Shown here piece by piece: positions 15,601 through 20,709 of a DNA stretch of 20,709 nt. The position numbers and the translations under genes are program-made. Origin of the DNA: DASSUC01 sp035649895. GTDB lineage: Bacteria; Actinomycetota; Actinomycetes; Mycobacteriales; Micromonosporaceae. The stretch's first letter is position 1. Each line of letters begins with the position of its first letter. The DNA lies in contig DASRIS010000041.1 in assembly GCA_035649895.1 (NCBI GenBank), positions 1 to 20,709 of the forward strand. The letters run 5' to 3'. Below the pieces are notes generated by a model, which was given only the letters and a program-made list of their open reading frames with translations, was not told the origin of the DNA and did not search any database.

Positions 15601-16387
15601 CGAAGGTCTTGCAGCGGCCATCGGCCGCCATCATGTTCATCTTGGTGGTCGCCATGGTGAAGTGCGGTGTCAGCGCCAGGTTCACGCCGCCGGCCAGGGC
15701 CAGGCGGCACTCGCCGGCGCGCAGGCTCTGGCAGGCCAGATGGACCGCGGCGAGCGATGAGGAGCAGGCGGTGTCCAGCGCCACGCTCGGCCCGCGCAGG
15801 TCGAGCAGGTACGAGATCCGTCCCGCGACGACACTGTGCGACGTGCCCGTGCCGGTGTACGTGTCGATCTGGCCGGGGTCGGCGAACTGTAGCCAGGTGT
15901 AGTCGTTGCTGTGGCTGTGCACGCCGACGAACACGCCGGTGGGGCTGCCCGCCAGCCCATCGGCGGTCTGGCCGGCACTCTCCAGCGCCTCCCAGGCGAC
16001 CTCCAGCATGAGCCGCTGCTGCGGGTCCATCTGGTTGGCCTCCCGCGGCGAGATCCCGAAGAAGGCGGCGTCGAAGCGGTCCACCTGGTCCAGGAACCCG
16101 CCCCACCGGCTGCTGACCTTGCCGGGCGCGGAGGTGTCGGGGTCGTAGAGCGCCGCACCGTCCCAGCGGTCGGCGGGCACCTCGCGGACCGCGTCCACGC
16201 CGTCGCGGAGCAGCTCCCAGAAGGCCTGCGGGCTGTCAGCCCCGCCCGGGAAGCGGCAGCCCATCCCCACGACCGCGATCGGCTCGGTCCTGGCCCGCTC
16301 GCTGGCCTCCAGCTTGGCGCGCATCTGGCGCACCGCCACCAGCGCGCGCTGGAGCGCCGCTGCCGAGTTACGTTCCTCCGAGGACAT
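9617..16387 (-). CDS. Type I PKS module: KS-AT-DH-ER-KR-ACP (malonyl-type AT)
   Basis: A complete 2256-residue single-module PKS. The N-terminal helices (about 10-35, ALQRALVAVRQMRAKLEASE) resemble class 2 docking domains. The KS (about 35-460) has DTACSSS (Cys208), His343 and His383. The AT (about 585-890) has GHSVGE (Ser677) and YAFH (777-780), both pointing to malonyl-CoA. The DH has HxxxGxxxxP (His990) and Asp1177. A pseudo-KR spans about 1270-1500. The ER (about 1517-1825) has GLNFRDVL and HAAAGGVG. The KR (about 1838-2025) has TGGLGGMG, LDD (B-type), Tyr1984 and Asn1988. The ACP has GLDSL (Ser2159). The C-terminal acidic helix (DDADVEELLAAKLSTL) is probably a docking element for the next protein. 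All domains look active, so the module should add a fully reduced C2 unit. The KS C-terminus reads GTNGC where GTNAH is usual. The start ATG follows a weak AAGG 4 nt upstream, 8 nt after the previous stop. The linkers contain five in-frame tandem repeats. Confidence 0.97.
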   Translation of the reverse strand: MSSEERNSAAALQRALVAVRQMRAKLEASERARTEPIAVVGMGCRFPGGADSPQAFWELLRDGVDAVREVPADRWDGAALYDPDTSAPGKVSSRWGGFLDQVDRFDAAFFGISPREANQMDPQQRLMLEVAWEALESAGQTADGLAGSPTGVFVGVHSHSNDYTWLQFADPGQIDTYTGTGTSHSVVAGRISYLLDLRGPSVALDTACSSSLAAVHLACQSLRAGECRLALAGGVNLALTPHFTMATTKMNMMAADGRCKTFDASADGFVRGEGCGAVVLKRLSDAQRDGDPILAVVRGSAVNQDGRTNGLTAPSGLSQKTVLRQALDNAGVDPAEVSAVEAHGTGTALGDPIELEALVEVFGAASGESQPVALSSVKTNIGHLEAAAGIASLVKIVLSLQHEATPAHLHFQALNPNASLDGSRFVIPTALQPWPRGKTPRYATVSSFGWSGTNGCLVVQEAPQPAPPADGSENPASGSEKPANRPEEPAAVPGGRVELLPVSARSPQALRALAGAYRPLLASASDADLYDICYTAGVRRSHHPFRLAVAGRSRGELADRLAALLADGAPQLTPGAAVPEAPAGPVFVFSGQGAQWAGMGRDLLAQEPVFAETLRRCDELFRAHAGWSLLDEVSADEAHSRLDRTEIAQPALFAMQVALAALWRSWGVEPEAVVGHSVGEVAAAHVTGVLSLEDAVLVAFHRGRVMQQAHGRGRMATVALPAAEAAEVVAAYADRLTVAAVNSPTSTVLSGDADALAEVLATLTDRGVFSRMLRVEYAFHSPQMEPFRAPLVQALRGVAPRPATVPIVSTVTGRLVSTVTGRQATDQDFGAGYWGRNIREPVQFAAALAQLPAETGTRIVVEVSPQPVLARPTVEQLERSGQAPVVLASMRAGAEPRATLLTALGGLYSAGYSVDWRRLYPAAGRCVPLPSYPWQRERYWLQQPSRRSVQAMGRPAASARHPLLGWRVRSALPTFENELSSTTPAFLGEHRIYGAALLPLAAYLELALAASSGGTAAGSGGTAGSSGETATSSGGTPVQVTDLVLHTALVLADDAPRSVQVVLTPQGGGRSAFQVFSQPAVEPDESQWTLHATGSVQEYAQPEADQRDLAALRSRLEPVAVPELYRRLGEAGIGYGPAFTGVTQLWRGTDEALGQIEPPGDAGVDRAGYRWHPALLDACLQVVLAALSGDPSDVYLPVGLDRFASLAPPGAQVWSHARLRQSSTETAVADVELRAADGSLMARVDGLLLRRTDRRSVLRAVAPAEPGLFYEVAWEPATPDRPATPDHPAPDRPATPDHSAAPDRPAAPSRAGAWLVMGDRGGFGAALADLLHAHGEQVELLTTGPGTDVTAQLREQLRPDRSWRGVVHLASLDVAAGEPTLDEIMSAHEQSVRGVLPLVQELATGDALVPSLWLVTRGAQAVAAGAPVAVAQSPVWGLAKAVNREQPELRCACVDLDPASDPQPAAQALYELLLAPGDEDQIAVRQGRTYVARLVPAAALRGAAEQPAAEQPVQLQVREPGVLEHLALEPVPRRAPEPDEVEIRVHATGLNFRDVLNALGMYPGDAGPLGLECAGEVVAVGAQVRGLAPGDRVLALAPASFATFTTVAASRVARIPGSMTFSEAATVPVAFLTAAYGLHHLAQLKPGERVLVHAAAGGVGMAAVQLAQQAGAEVFATASPAKWPLLAERGVGHVFSSRTLDFADAILDRTGGEGVDVVLNSLADEIIPRSIGVLREGGRFVEIGKRGIWDAAQVAQVRPDVGYHPFDLGTVAEEDPELVQAMLHELVGALAEGRLAPLPLREVPLARAVDAFRHMAQARHTGKVVVVSEPGPAVRADATYLVTGGLGGMGLGIARWLVGEGARHLVLLGRSAPSAEAAAALRELPGDAQVVTRQVDVADAQALAEVVAEVAETMPPLRGVVHAAGVLDDGVLAQQTWQRFAGVLAPKVAGGWNLHQLTRELPLDFFVLCSSAAALLGSAGQSSYVTANAFLDALAHHRRSLGLVATSVNWGPWADAGMAARMGGQQQQRLVAQGFQPLTAEQGTQALGRLVEAGAVQVGVLPVDWPTHLSQFGGAVPPLFARLDRAGPVRAPETATASQQDGARSQLDSARERVEAAHPGERGQLLREYVQAQAVKILGLPDPQALSPQQPLRELGLDSLMAVELRNALGLFAGRTLPSTLAFDYPTVTKLADYLLRELFDQDQAEAPAREAATATDSGPDDDGGLAARVAAMDDADVEELLAAKLSTLDLERTDD
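9632..9636 (-). promoter_or_regulatory. Ribosome binding site of the KS-AT gene
   Basis: TGGAG lies 7 nt before the ATG at 9624, inside the last codons of the upstream PKS. The start overlaps the upstream stop: ATGACTGA carries both the ATG (9624-9622) and the TGA (9619-9617). Translational coupling is likely. Confidence 0.75.
10056..10097. repeat. 2 x 21-bp in-frame repeat, KR-ACP linker
   Basis: Two 21-bp units (10056-10076, 10077-10097) encode SQLDSAR and SQQDGAR in the linker between the KR and ACP of the 2256-residue PKS. Two copies is weak on its own, but it fits the pattern of similar-size in-frame repeats elsewhere in the same gene. Confidence 0.7.
12474..12560. repeat. 5-unit 15/18-bp in-frame tandem repeat before the pseudo-KR
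   Basis: Units of 18, 18, 15, 18 and 18 bp start at 12474, 12492, 12510, 12525 and 12543. They encode alternating TPDRPA and TPDHPA/SA hexads in the 2256-residue PKS (about 1278-1307). The 15-bp unit keeps the frame. Two sub-types alternate (GGCCGG- and GGTGG/GAGTGG-starting), suggesting expansion in 36-bp steps. They lie at the start of the structural pseudo-KR, directly after the DH. Confidence 0.88.
13281..13364. repeat. 4 x 21-bp in-frame tandem repeat, DH insertion
   Basis: Four 21-bp units begin at 13281, 13302, 13323 and 13344. They encode a Gly/Ser/Thr-rich heptad-length repeat (variants of SSGGTAA), residues about 1010-1036 of the 2256-residue PKS. The insertion lies just after the helix that follows the DH HxxxGxxxxP motif, where related DH domains have a short loop. 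Confidence 0.88.
13921..13968. repeat. 2 x 24-bp tandem duplication inside the AT domain
   Basis: Two nearly identical 24-bp units (13921-13944 and 13945-13968) encode VSTVTGRL and VSTVTGRQ in direct succession, residues 808-823 of the 2256-residue PKS. ATs normally have one such VSTVTG strand shortly before the GYW motif, so this is an eight-residue insertion inside a folded domain rather than in a linker. Confidence 0.88.
14918..14980. repeat. 3 x 21-bp in-frame tandem repeat, KS-AT linker
   Basis: Three 21-bp units at 14918-14938, 14939-14959 and 14960-14980 encode a degenerate seven-residue repeat (SENPASG, SEKPANR, PEEPAAV). They sit between the end of the KS and the KS-AT linker domain of the 2256-residue PKS. 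Units two and three are clearly more alike than the first. Confidence 0.85.
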
Positions 16388-16395
16388 ATCGCCTT

Positions 16396-19300
16396 CTAAT
16401 CCACCTTGAGGGAGTCGATGTCGTTGAGCTCCTGCAACAGCAGCGCCTCGAGCTCCTCAGCCGAGAGCTGGCCCAGCTCGCCGGCCGGCTCCGCCGCCTC
16501 GTCGCCGGAGGCTGCCTCGTCGCCGAACGCCGCCTCGTCGCCAGAGGACACCTGGTCGCCGGAGGGCACCTTGCCGCCGGCCGCCGTCCCGGGCGCCGGC
16601 TCGCGCTCCGGGCCGTCCAGCGGGATCTCCATCCGCTCGGCGAGGTACGGCACCAGCACCTCGATCGTCGGGTAGTTCCACGTCAACGAGGCCGACAGCG
16701 AGAGCTGAAGTCCTGCTTCGAGACGGTTGCGCAGCTCGAGGGACATCAGCGAGTCGAAGCCGAGGTTGCGCAGCGGCGTGGCCAGGCCGACCCGGGACGG
16801 GGCCAGCCGCAGCACCCGCGACACCTGCTCGCGGACGTACGCCTCCAGCGCGCTCCGCCGGCGGCGACCCGGCTCAAGGGCCAGGAGCGCGGCCCGCACG
16901 CTGGCCGGCGCCGGTTGCTCCGCCGCCCGCGCGTCCAGCAGCGCCAGCTGGTTGGTGCGCCCGCTCTCCGGGTAGGCGGCGACCCACTCCGCGGCGTTGA
17001 ACGGGACCACGCTGACCTGGGCCGTGTCCTCCCCGAGCAGCATGCCTAGCACCGACACGCCTTGCTGTGGTGTGATCGCCCGCAGGCCACGCAGTGCCTC
17101 GCGCCCACGCTGCTCTATCCGCGCCGCCATCCCGACCGCCGACCACGGACCCCAGTTGATGCTGAGTGCGGGCAGCCCGGCCGCGCGGCGGGCGTGGGCC
17201 AGCGCGTCCAGGAACGCGTTCGCCGCGGCGTAGCTGCCCTGCCCAGGCGAGCCGAGCACCGAGGTGACCGACGAGAAGAGCACGAAGAAGTCCAGCTCGG
17301 GGGCGTCGGCCGAGCCGAGCGTCTGGGCGTGCAGGTGCCACGCGCCGTCCGCCTTGGGCCGCACGACCGTACGGAACCGCTCCGCGCTCTGCTGGAGCAG
17401 GATGCCGTCGTCCAGGACGCCGGCCGCATGGATGACCCCCCGCAGCGGTGCCAGCCGCTCCCGGATGTGCCCCAGCACGCGCGCCACGTCACCGGCCTGC
17501 GTCATGTCGGCGGCTAGGGTGACGACGTCCACGCCGGCCCGGCGCAGCGCGTCGACCGCTGGCTGTGCGGCGGCCGGGGCACCGTTGCGCCCGACGAGGA
17601 CCACCTGCCGCGCTCCCTGCTCCGCCAGCCACTGCGCGACGCTGCGGCCAAGGCCGCCGAAGCCGCCGGTGACCAGGTAGCTCGCTTCGGCCCGTACCGG
17701 CCCCGGCCGGTACGCGGGCGGCGCGACCTCGACGCTCCCGCGCTCCGACACGGTCAGGACGATCTTCCCGATATGCCGGGCCTGTTCCATCATGTGGAAC
17801 GCATCGTCCACGTCGGCGATCGGGAAGCAGCTCATCGGCAGCGGTCGCAGCTCTCCGGCGGCCACCCGGTCGACGACCTGGCGCAGCAGCGCACCGACCA
17901 TGGCGGGGCGCTCGACGAACATGCGCTCCAGGTCGACGGCGAAGAAGGCCAGGTTGCGACGGAACTCCCCGAGGCCGATCTGGCGGTTCTGGTAGATGTC
18001 CCGCTTGCCGATCTCGACGAACCGCCCGTACGGCGCGAGGGTCGTGATGCTCGCCGGTATGAACTCGCCCGACAGCGAGTTCAGCACGACGTCCACGCCC
18101 TCGCCGTTGGTCTCCTCCAGCACCTCGTCCGCGAACGCCAGCGAGCGGGAGTCCATGACGTGCGCCACTCCCAGCGACCGCAGGAACGACCGCTTCTCGT
18201 CGTTGCCGGCCGTGGCGAAGACCTCCGCACCGGCGGCCTGGGCGAGCTGCACCGCGGCCAGGCCGACGCCGCCCGCGGCGGCGTGGACCAGCACCCGTTC
18301 GCCCCTGCCGATCCGGCCCAGGTGCTCCAGGGCGTAGGCCGCCGTCAGGAAGGCGATGGGGACTGTCGCGGCCTCCGCAAAGGAGGTCTGCTCGGGCTTT
18401 ACCGCGACCAGCCGCGCGTCGGCGACCACATGCGTGCCGAGGCTGCGGCTGGCGACCGCCACGACCGCGTCGCCGACCCGCACCCCGGTGACGCCCGGTC
18501 CGACCGCCGCGACCACCCCGGCGCACTCGTCGCCGAGGGTGACCTCCCTGCCGTCCAGGCCGGGATATACGCCGAGCGCCTTGAGCACGTCGCGGAAGTT
18601 CAGCCCGCTGGCCTTTACCTCTACCACCACCTCGCCCGGTCCCGGCCCGGGCAGCGCGAAGGCGCGCAGCTGGAGCTGGTCGAGCGACCCCGGCCGGAGG
18701 GTCTCGAGGCGGAACGGGCGCTCGCCCGCCGGCTGGCGGCCGGCGCCCGCCTCGTCCGGCGGGGCGCGGTGGACCAGCCGCGACACGTAGCTGTCATCGC
18801 CGCGCAGGGCCAGCTCCGGTTCGTCGACCGGCCCCAGCAGCGCCTTCAGCAGCGCCTGGCCCTCATCGGCCAGGTCCGCACCGAGGTCGACCCGGGTACA
18901 GCCGAGGTCGGGGTGCTCGTGCTGGATCGTCCGGCCGAGCCCCCACAGCAGCGCCTGGAGGACCGAAGGGGCGCCGTCGTCCGGGACGACGGCCTGGCTG
19001 CCCCTGGTCACCAGCCACAGCCGGGGCTGGTCGGTCCAGGCCGTGTCGTTGAGTGCCTGGACCAGGTGGAGCACGCTGTCCAGGACCAGCTGGTAGCCGG
19101 GCTCCAGGGTGGACGCGTCGACGTCCGCGGCGGCGTCCATGGCCCAGCGATGGACCACGCCCCGGCAGGGCTGCGCCGCGCTGAACGCGTCGGCCAGCAG
19201 GGCCCGGAAGTGCTCCGGCCGCGCCGGGTCGACCTGGTACGCGTCCGCTCCCAGCCGCTGGTACGTCCTCCCCGGCCGGACGGTGACACAGGTCCCGCCG

Positions 19301-20709
19301 GGTGCCGCAAGCGCAGCGCTCAGGGACGCCGCACCGCGGTCGGCGAAGACGAGCCACCTGCCGCGCCAGTCCGCGCTCTCCGGGCCGGCGGTGAGCACGT
19401 CAGCCCGCTGCCACCGGATCTCGTAGAACAGGTCGCGCAGCGCTGGCTGCGCCTGCTCCACCCGCTGCAGGACCAGGCCGCTCACCCGTACCAGCGGCCG
19501 GTCGTCCTCGTCCAGCACGACCAGGTCGGCGGCGTAGCGGTCCTCGTCGCCGGACGTCTGCGGCCGGATCCTGGCCTGGCACCACAGCGCCGGGCCGGGA
19601 AGCTCCGCCACCTCCAGCCGCTCGATCCCCACCGGCACGTACGTGTCGGCCACCTGCGCTGCGCCAGGCACTGCGGTAGCCGGCCCGTCGGGCAGTGCGG
19701 CGACCGCGACCTGGAGGCAGCTGTCCAGCAGCGCCGGATGTACGGCGTACGGGCCGGAGGCCTCCGGTGCCAGCTGGATCTGCCCCAACGCCTCGCCGGC
19801 GCCCCGCCAGACCTGGCGGACGCCCTGGAAGCTGGGTCCGTACTGCAGGCCACGCGCCTGCATGCTCGCGTAGTGGTCCTCCCCGGCCTGCGGTGTCAGG
19901 CGTTGCCGCAGCTCGGCGCTTGAGGTCTCGACCGCCTGGTCCTCGTCGGGTTCGGCGGCGTGCCGGACCATGCCGCTGGCGTGGACCAGCCACTCGGCTG
20001 ACCGGCCGTTCTCACCCGGCTGCCGGCTGGCGCACTGGAACTCCAGCACACCGGGCGTGTGCGCGGTGAGCGTCACCTGGACCTCCTGGGACCGCTCACC
20101 GGAGAGCGTGAGTGCCTGCTTGAAGTCCAGCTGCTCCACCACGCGCGCCGGCGCGCCGAGGACCTCGGTCGCCGCACTCAGCGCCATCTCGACGTACGCC
20201 GCCGCCGGAAGGACGCGCTGGCCCCGTACCCGGTGGTCGTCGAGGTACGGCAGCAGGTCGACCGCGAGCTCGGTGGCCCAGAAGTGCGTTCCCCAGTGGA
20301 GGGACGACTCGACGTGCTCGCCGAGCAGCGGGTGTCCTGTCGTCCGCCGGGGCCTGGCCGTTCCCGGCACGGCCTGGTCGCCGAGCCAGAACCGCTCCCG
20401 CTGCCACGGGTAGTCCGGCAGCCGCAGCACCGTGCCGGGTGCCGGGTAGAGCTGGCCCCACGCGATGGGCAGACCCAGGCAGTAGAGGATGCCGGCGGTC
20501 TCCAGCAGCATCAGCCGCTCGTCGGTGCTGCGCCGCAGCGACGCCAGGACCGCGCCGTCGTTACCCTGCCGGCGCAGGCTCTGCTCGGTCGCGGCGGTGA
20601 GTGTCGGGTGGGGGCTGATCTCGAGGAAGCAGGTCAGGCCGTCGTCGAGCAGCCGCTGCACCATCGGCGCGAACCGCACCGGCTGGCGCAGGTTGTCCAC
20701 CCAGTACCC
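16396..20709 (-). CDS. Type I PKS, 3' part: AT(C-term)-DH-ER-KR-ACP
   Basis: The reading frame enters at the right window edge and its true start lies outside; 1437 residues are visible (numbered from the edge). It opens inside an acyltransferase at GYWVDNLRQPVRF, followed by the post-AT motif LPDYPWQRERFWL (about residues 97-109). The DH (about 125-345) has an intact HxxxGxxxxP (His159) and a second catalytic Asp (HPALLDSCLQ, Asp329). A structural pseudo-KR precedes the ER (about 670-985), which has GLNFRDVL and the NADPH motif HAAAGGVG. The KR (about 1010-1200) has TGGFGGLG, Tyr1160, Asn1164 and the LDD motif of B-type ketoreductases. The ACP carries GFDSL with Ser1320. The protein therefore makes a fully saturated extension unit. 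AT substrate preference cannot be read because its active site is outside the window. The C-terminus ends in an acidic repeat tail and a helix (LSAEELEALLLQELNDI) resembling class 2 docking domains. The next gene starts 8 nt downstream. Confidence 0.96.
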   Translation of the reverse strand, partial: GYWVDNLRQPVRFAPMVQRLLDDGLTCFLEISPHPTLTAATEQSLRRQGNDGAVLASLRRSTDERLMLLETAGILYCLGLPIAWGQLYPAPGTVLRLPDYPWQRERFWLGDQAVPGTARPRRTTGHPLLGEHVESSLHWGTHFWATELAVDLLPYLDDHRVRGQRVLPAAAYVEMALSAATEVLGAPARVVEQLDFKQALTLSGERSQEVQVTLTAHTPGVLEFQCASRQPGENGRSAEWLVHASGMVRHAAEPDEDQAVETSSAELRQRLTPQAGEDHYASMQARGLQYGPSFQGVRQVWRGAGEALGQIQLAPEASGPYAVHPALLDSCLQVAVAALPDGPATAVPGAAQVADTYVPVGIERLEVAELPGPALWCQARIRPQTSGDEDRYAADLVVLDEDDRPLVRVSGLVLQRVEQAQPALRDLFYEIRWQRADVLTAGPESADWRGRWLVFADRGAASLSAALAAPGGTCVTVRPGRTYQRLGADAYQVDPARPEHFRALLADAFSAAQPCRGVVHRWAMDAAADVDASTLEPGYQLVLDSVLHLVQALNDTAWTDQPRLWLVTRGSQAVVPDDGAPSVLQALLWGLGRTIQHEHPDLGCTRVDLGADLADEGQALLKALLGPVDEPELALRGDDSYVSRLVHRAPPDEAGAGRQPAGERPFRLETLRPGSLDQLQLRAFALPGPGPGEVVVEVKASGLNFRDVLKALGVYPGLDGREVTLGDECAGVVAAVGPGVTGVRVGDAVVAVASRSLGTHVVADARLVAVKPEQTSFAEAATVPIAFLTAAYALEHLGRIGRGERVLVHAAAGGVGLAAVQLAQAAGAEVFATAGNDEKRSFLRSLGVAHVMDSRSLAFADEVLEETNGEGVDVVLNSLSGEFIPASITTLAPYGRFVEIGKRDIYQNRQIGLGEFRRNLAFFAVDLERMFVERPAMVGALLRQVVDRVAAGELRPLPMSCFPIADVDDAFHMMEQARHIGKIVLTVSERGSVEVAPPAYRPGPVRAEASYLVTGGFGGLGRSVAQWLAEQGARQVVLVGRNGAPAAAQPAVDALRRAGVDVVTLAADMTQAGDVARVLGHIRERLAPLRGVIHAAGVLDDGILLQQSAERFRTVVRPKADGAWHLHAQTLGSADAPELDFFVLFSSVTSVLGSPGQGSYAAANAFLDALAHARRAAGLPALSINWGPWSAVGMAARIEQRGREALRGLRAITPQQGVSVLGMLLGEDTAQVSVVPFNAAEWVAAYPESGRTNQLALLDARAAEQPAPASVRAALLALEPGRRRRSALEAYVREQVSRVLRLAPSRVGLATPLRNLGFDSLMSLELRNRLEAGLQLSLSASLTWNYPTIEVLVPYLAERMEIPLDGPEREPAPGTAAGGKVPSGDQVSSGDEAAFGDEAASGDEAAEPAGELGQLSAEELEALLLQELNDIDSLKVD
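16493..16564. repeat. 4 x 18-bp in-frame tandem repeat, PKS C-terminal tail
   Basis: Four consecutive 18-bp units begin at 16493, 16511, 16529 and 16547. On the minus strand they encode a six-residue repeat of the type (S/F)GDEAA, with one divergent copy, SGDQVS. They lie between the ACP and the terminal docking helix of the upstream PKS, so they lengthen a flexible acidic tether without breaking the frame. Confidence 0.85.

Noticed and set aside
9625..16396. Promoter or terminator between PKS genes
   Set aside because: Junctions are 8-nt gaps or overlaps with ribosome sites inside the upstream genes. No room or signal for separate transcription is visible.

Overview
The window is an uninterrupted piece of a type I polyketide synthase (PKS) operon, entirely on the minus strand. 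By eye it is roughly 70% G+C, with strongly G/C-biased third codon positions. This points to a high-GC actinomycete or a myxobacterium; the sequence alone does not decide between them. The inter-protein docking helices look like the class 2 type known from curacin-like and myxobacterial PKSs. I do not recognise the specific cluster or its product.

In transcription order (high to low coordinates) the genes are: (1) the 3' part of a fully reducing PKS module, AT C-terminus-DH-ER-KR-ACP (20709-16396); (2) a complete single-module PKS, KS-AT-DH-ER-KR-ACP (16387-9617); (3) a KS-AT didomain with no ACP (9624-6829); (4) a PksI-like enoyl-CoA hydratase/decarboxylase, ECH2 type, copy A (6812-6063); (5) an HMG-CoA-synthase-like enzyme, HMGS (6041-4794); (6) a PksH-like dehydratase, ECH1 type (4789-3989); (7) a second ECH2-type gene, copy C (4005-3256); (8) a free-standing donor-type ACP (3231-2968); (9) the 5' part of another PKS, KS-[no AT]-ACP-KS (2946 to beyond 1). 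Genes are separated by 4-24 nt or overlap by 8 or 17 nt. There is no intergenic gap above 24 nt, no internal promoter or terminator that I can see, and no RNA gene or mobile element.

Inferred pathway: proteins 1 and 2 each add a saturated two-carbon unit. The KS-AT protein, with no reductive domains, would leave a beta-keto group. The embedded cassette (donor ACP, HMGS, ECH1, ECH2) would then convert that beta-keto into an alkyl (beta) branch, as in curacin, myxovirescin and bacillaene-type pathways. The chain would continue on the KS-ACP-KS protein. The unusual points are: a KS-AT without ACP beside a KS-ACP module that has lost its AT; two ECH2 paralogues, one with Asn where PksI has its catalytic His; no Cys-to-Ser decarboxylating KS; an acceptor ACP without the usual Trp flag; what looks like a fused docking-domain pair inside the last protein; and a series of in-frame 18-24 bp tandem repeats in the linkers of proteins 1 and 2.
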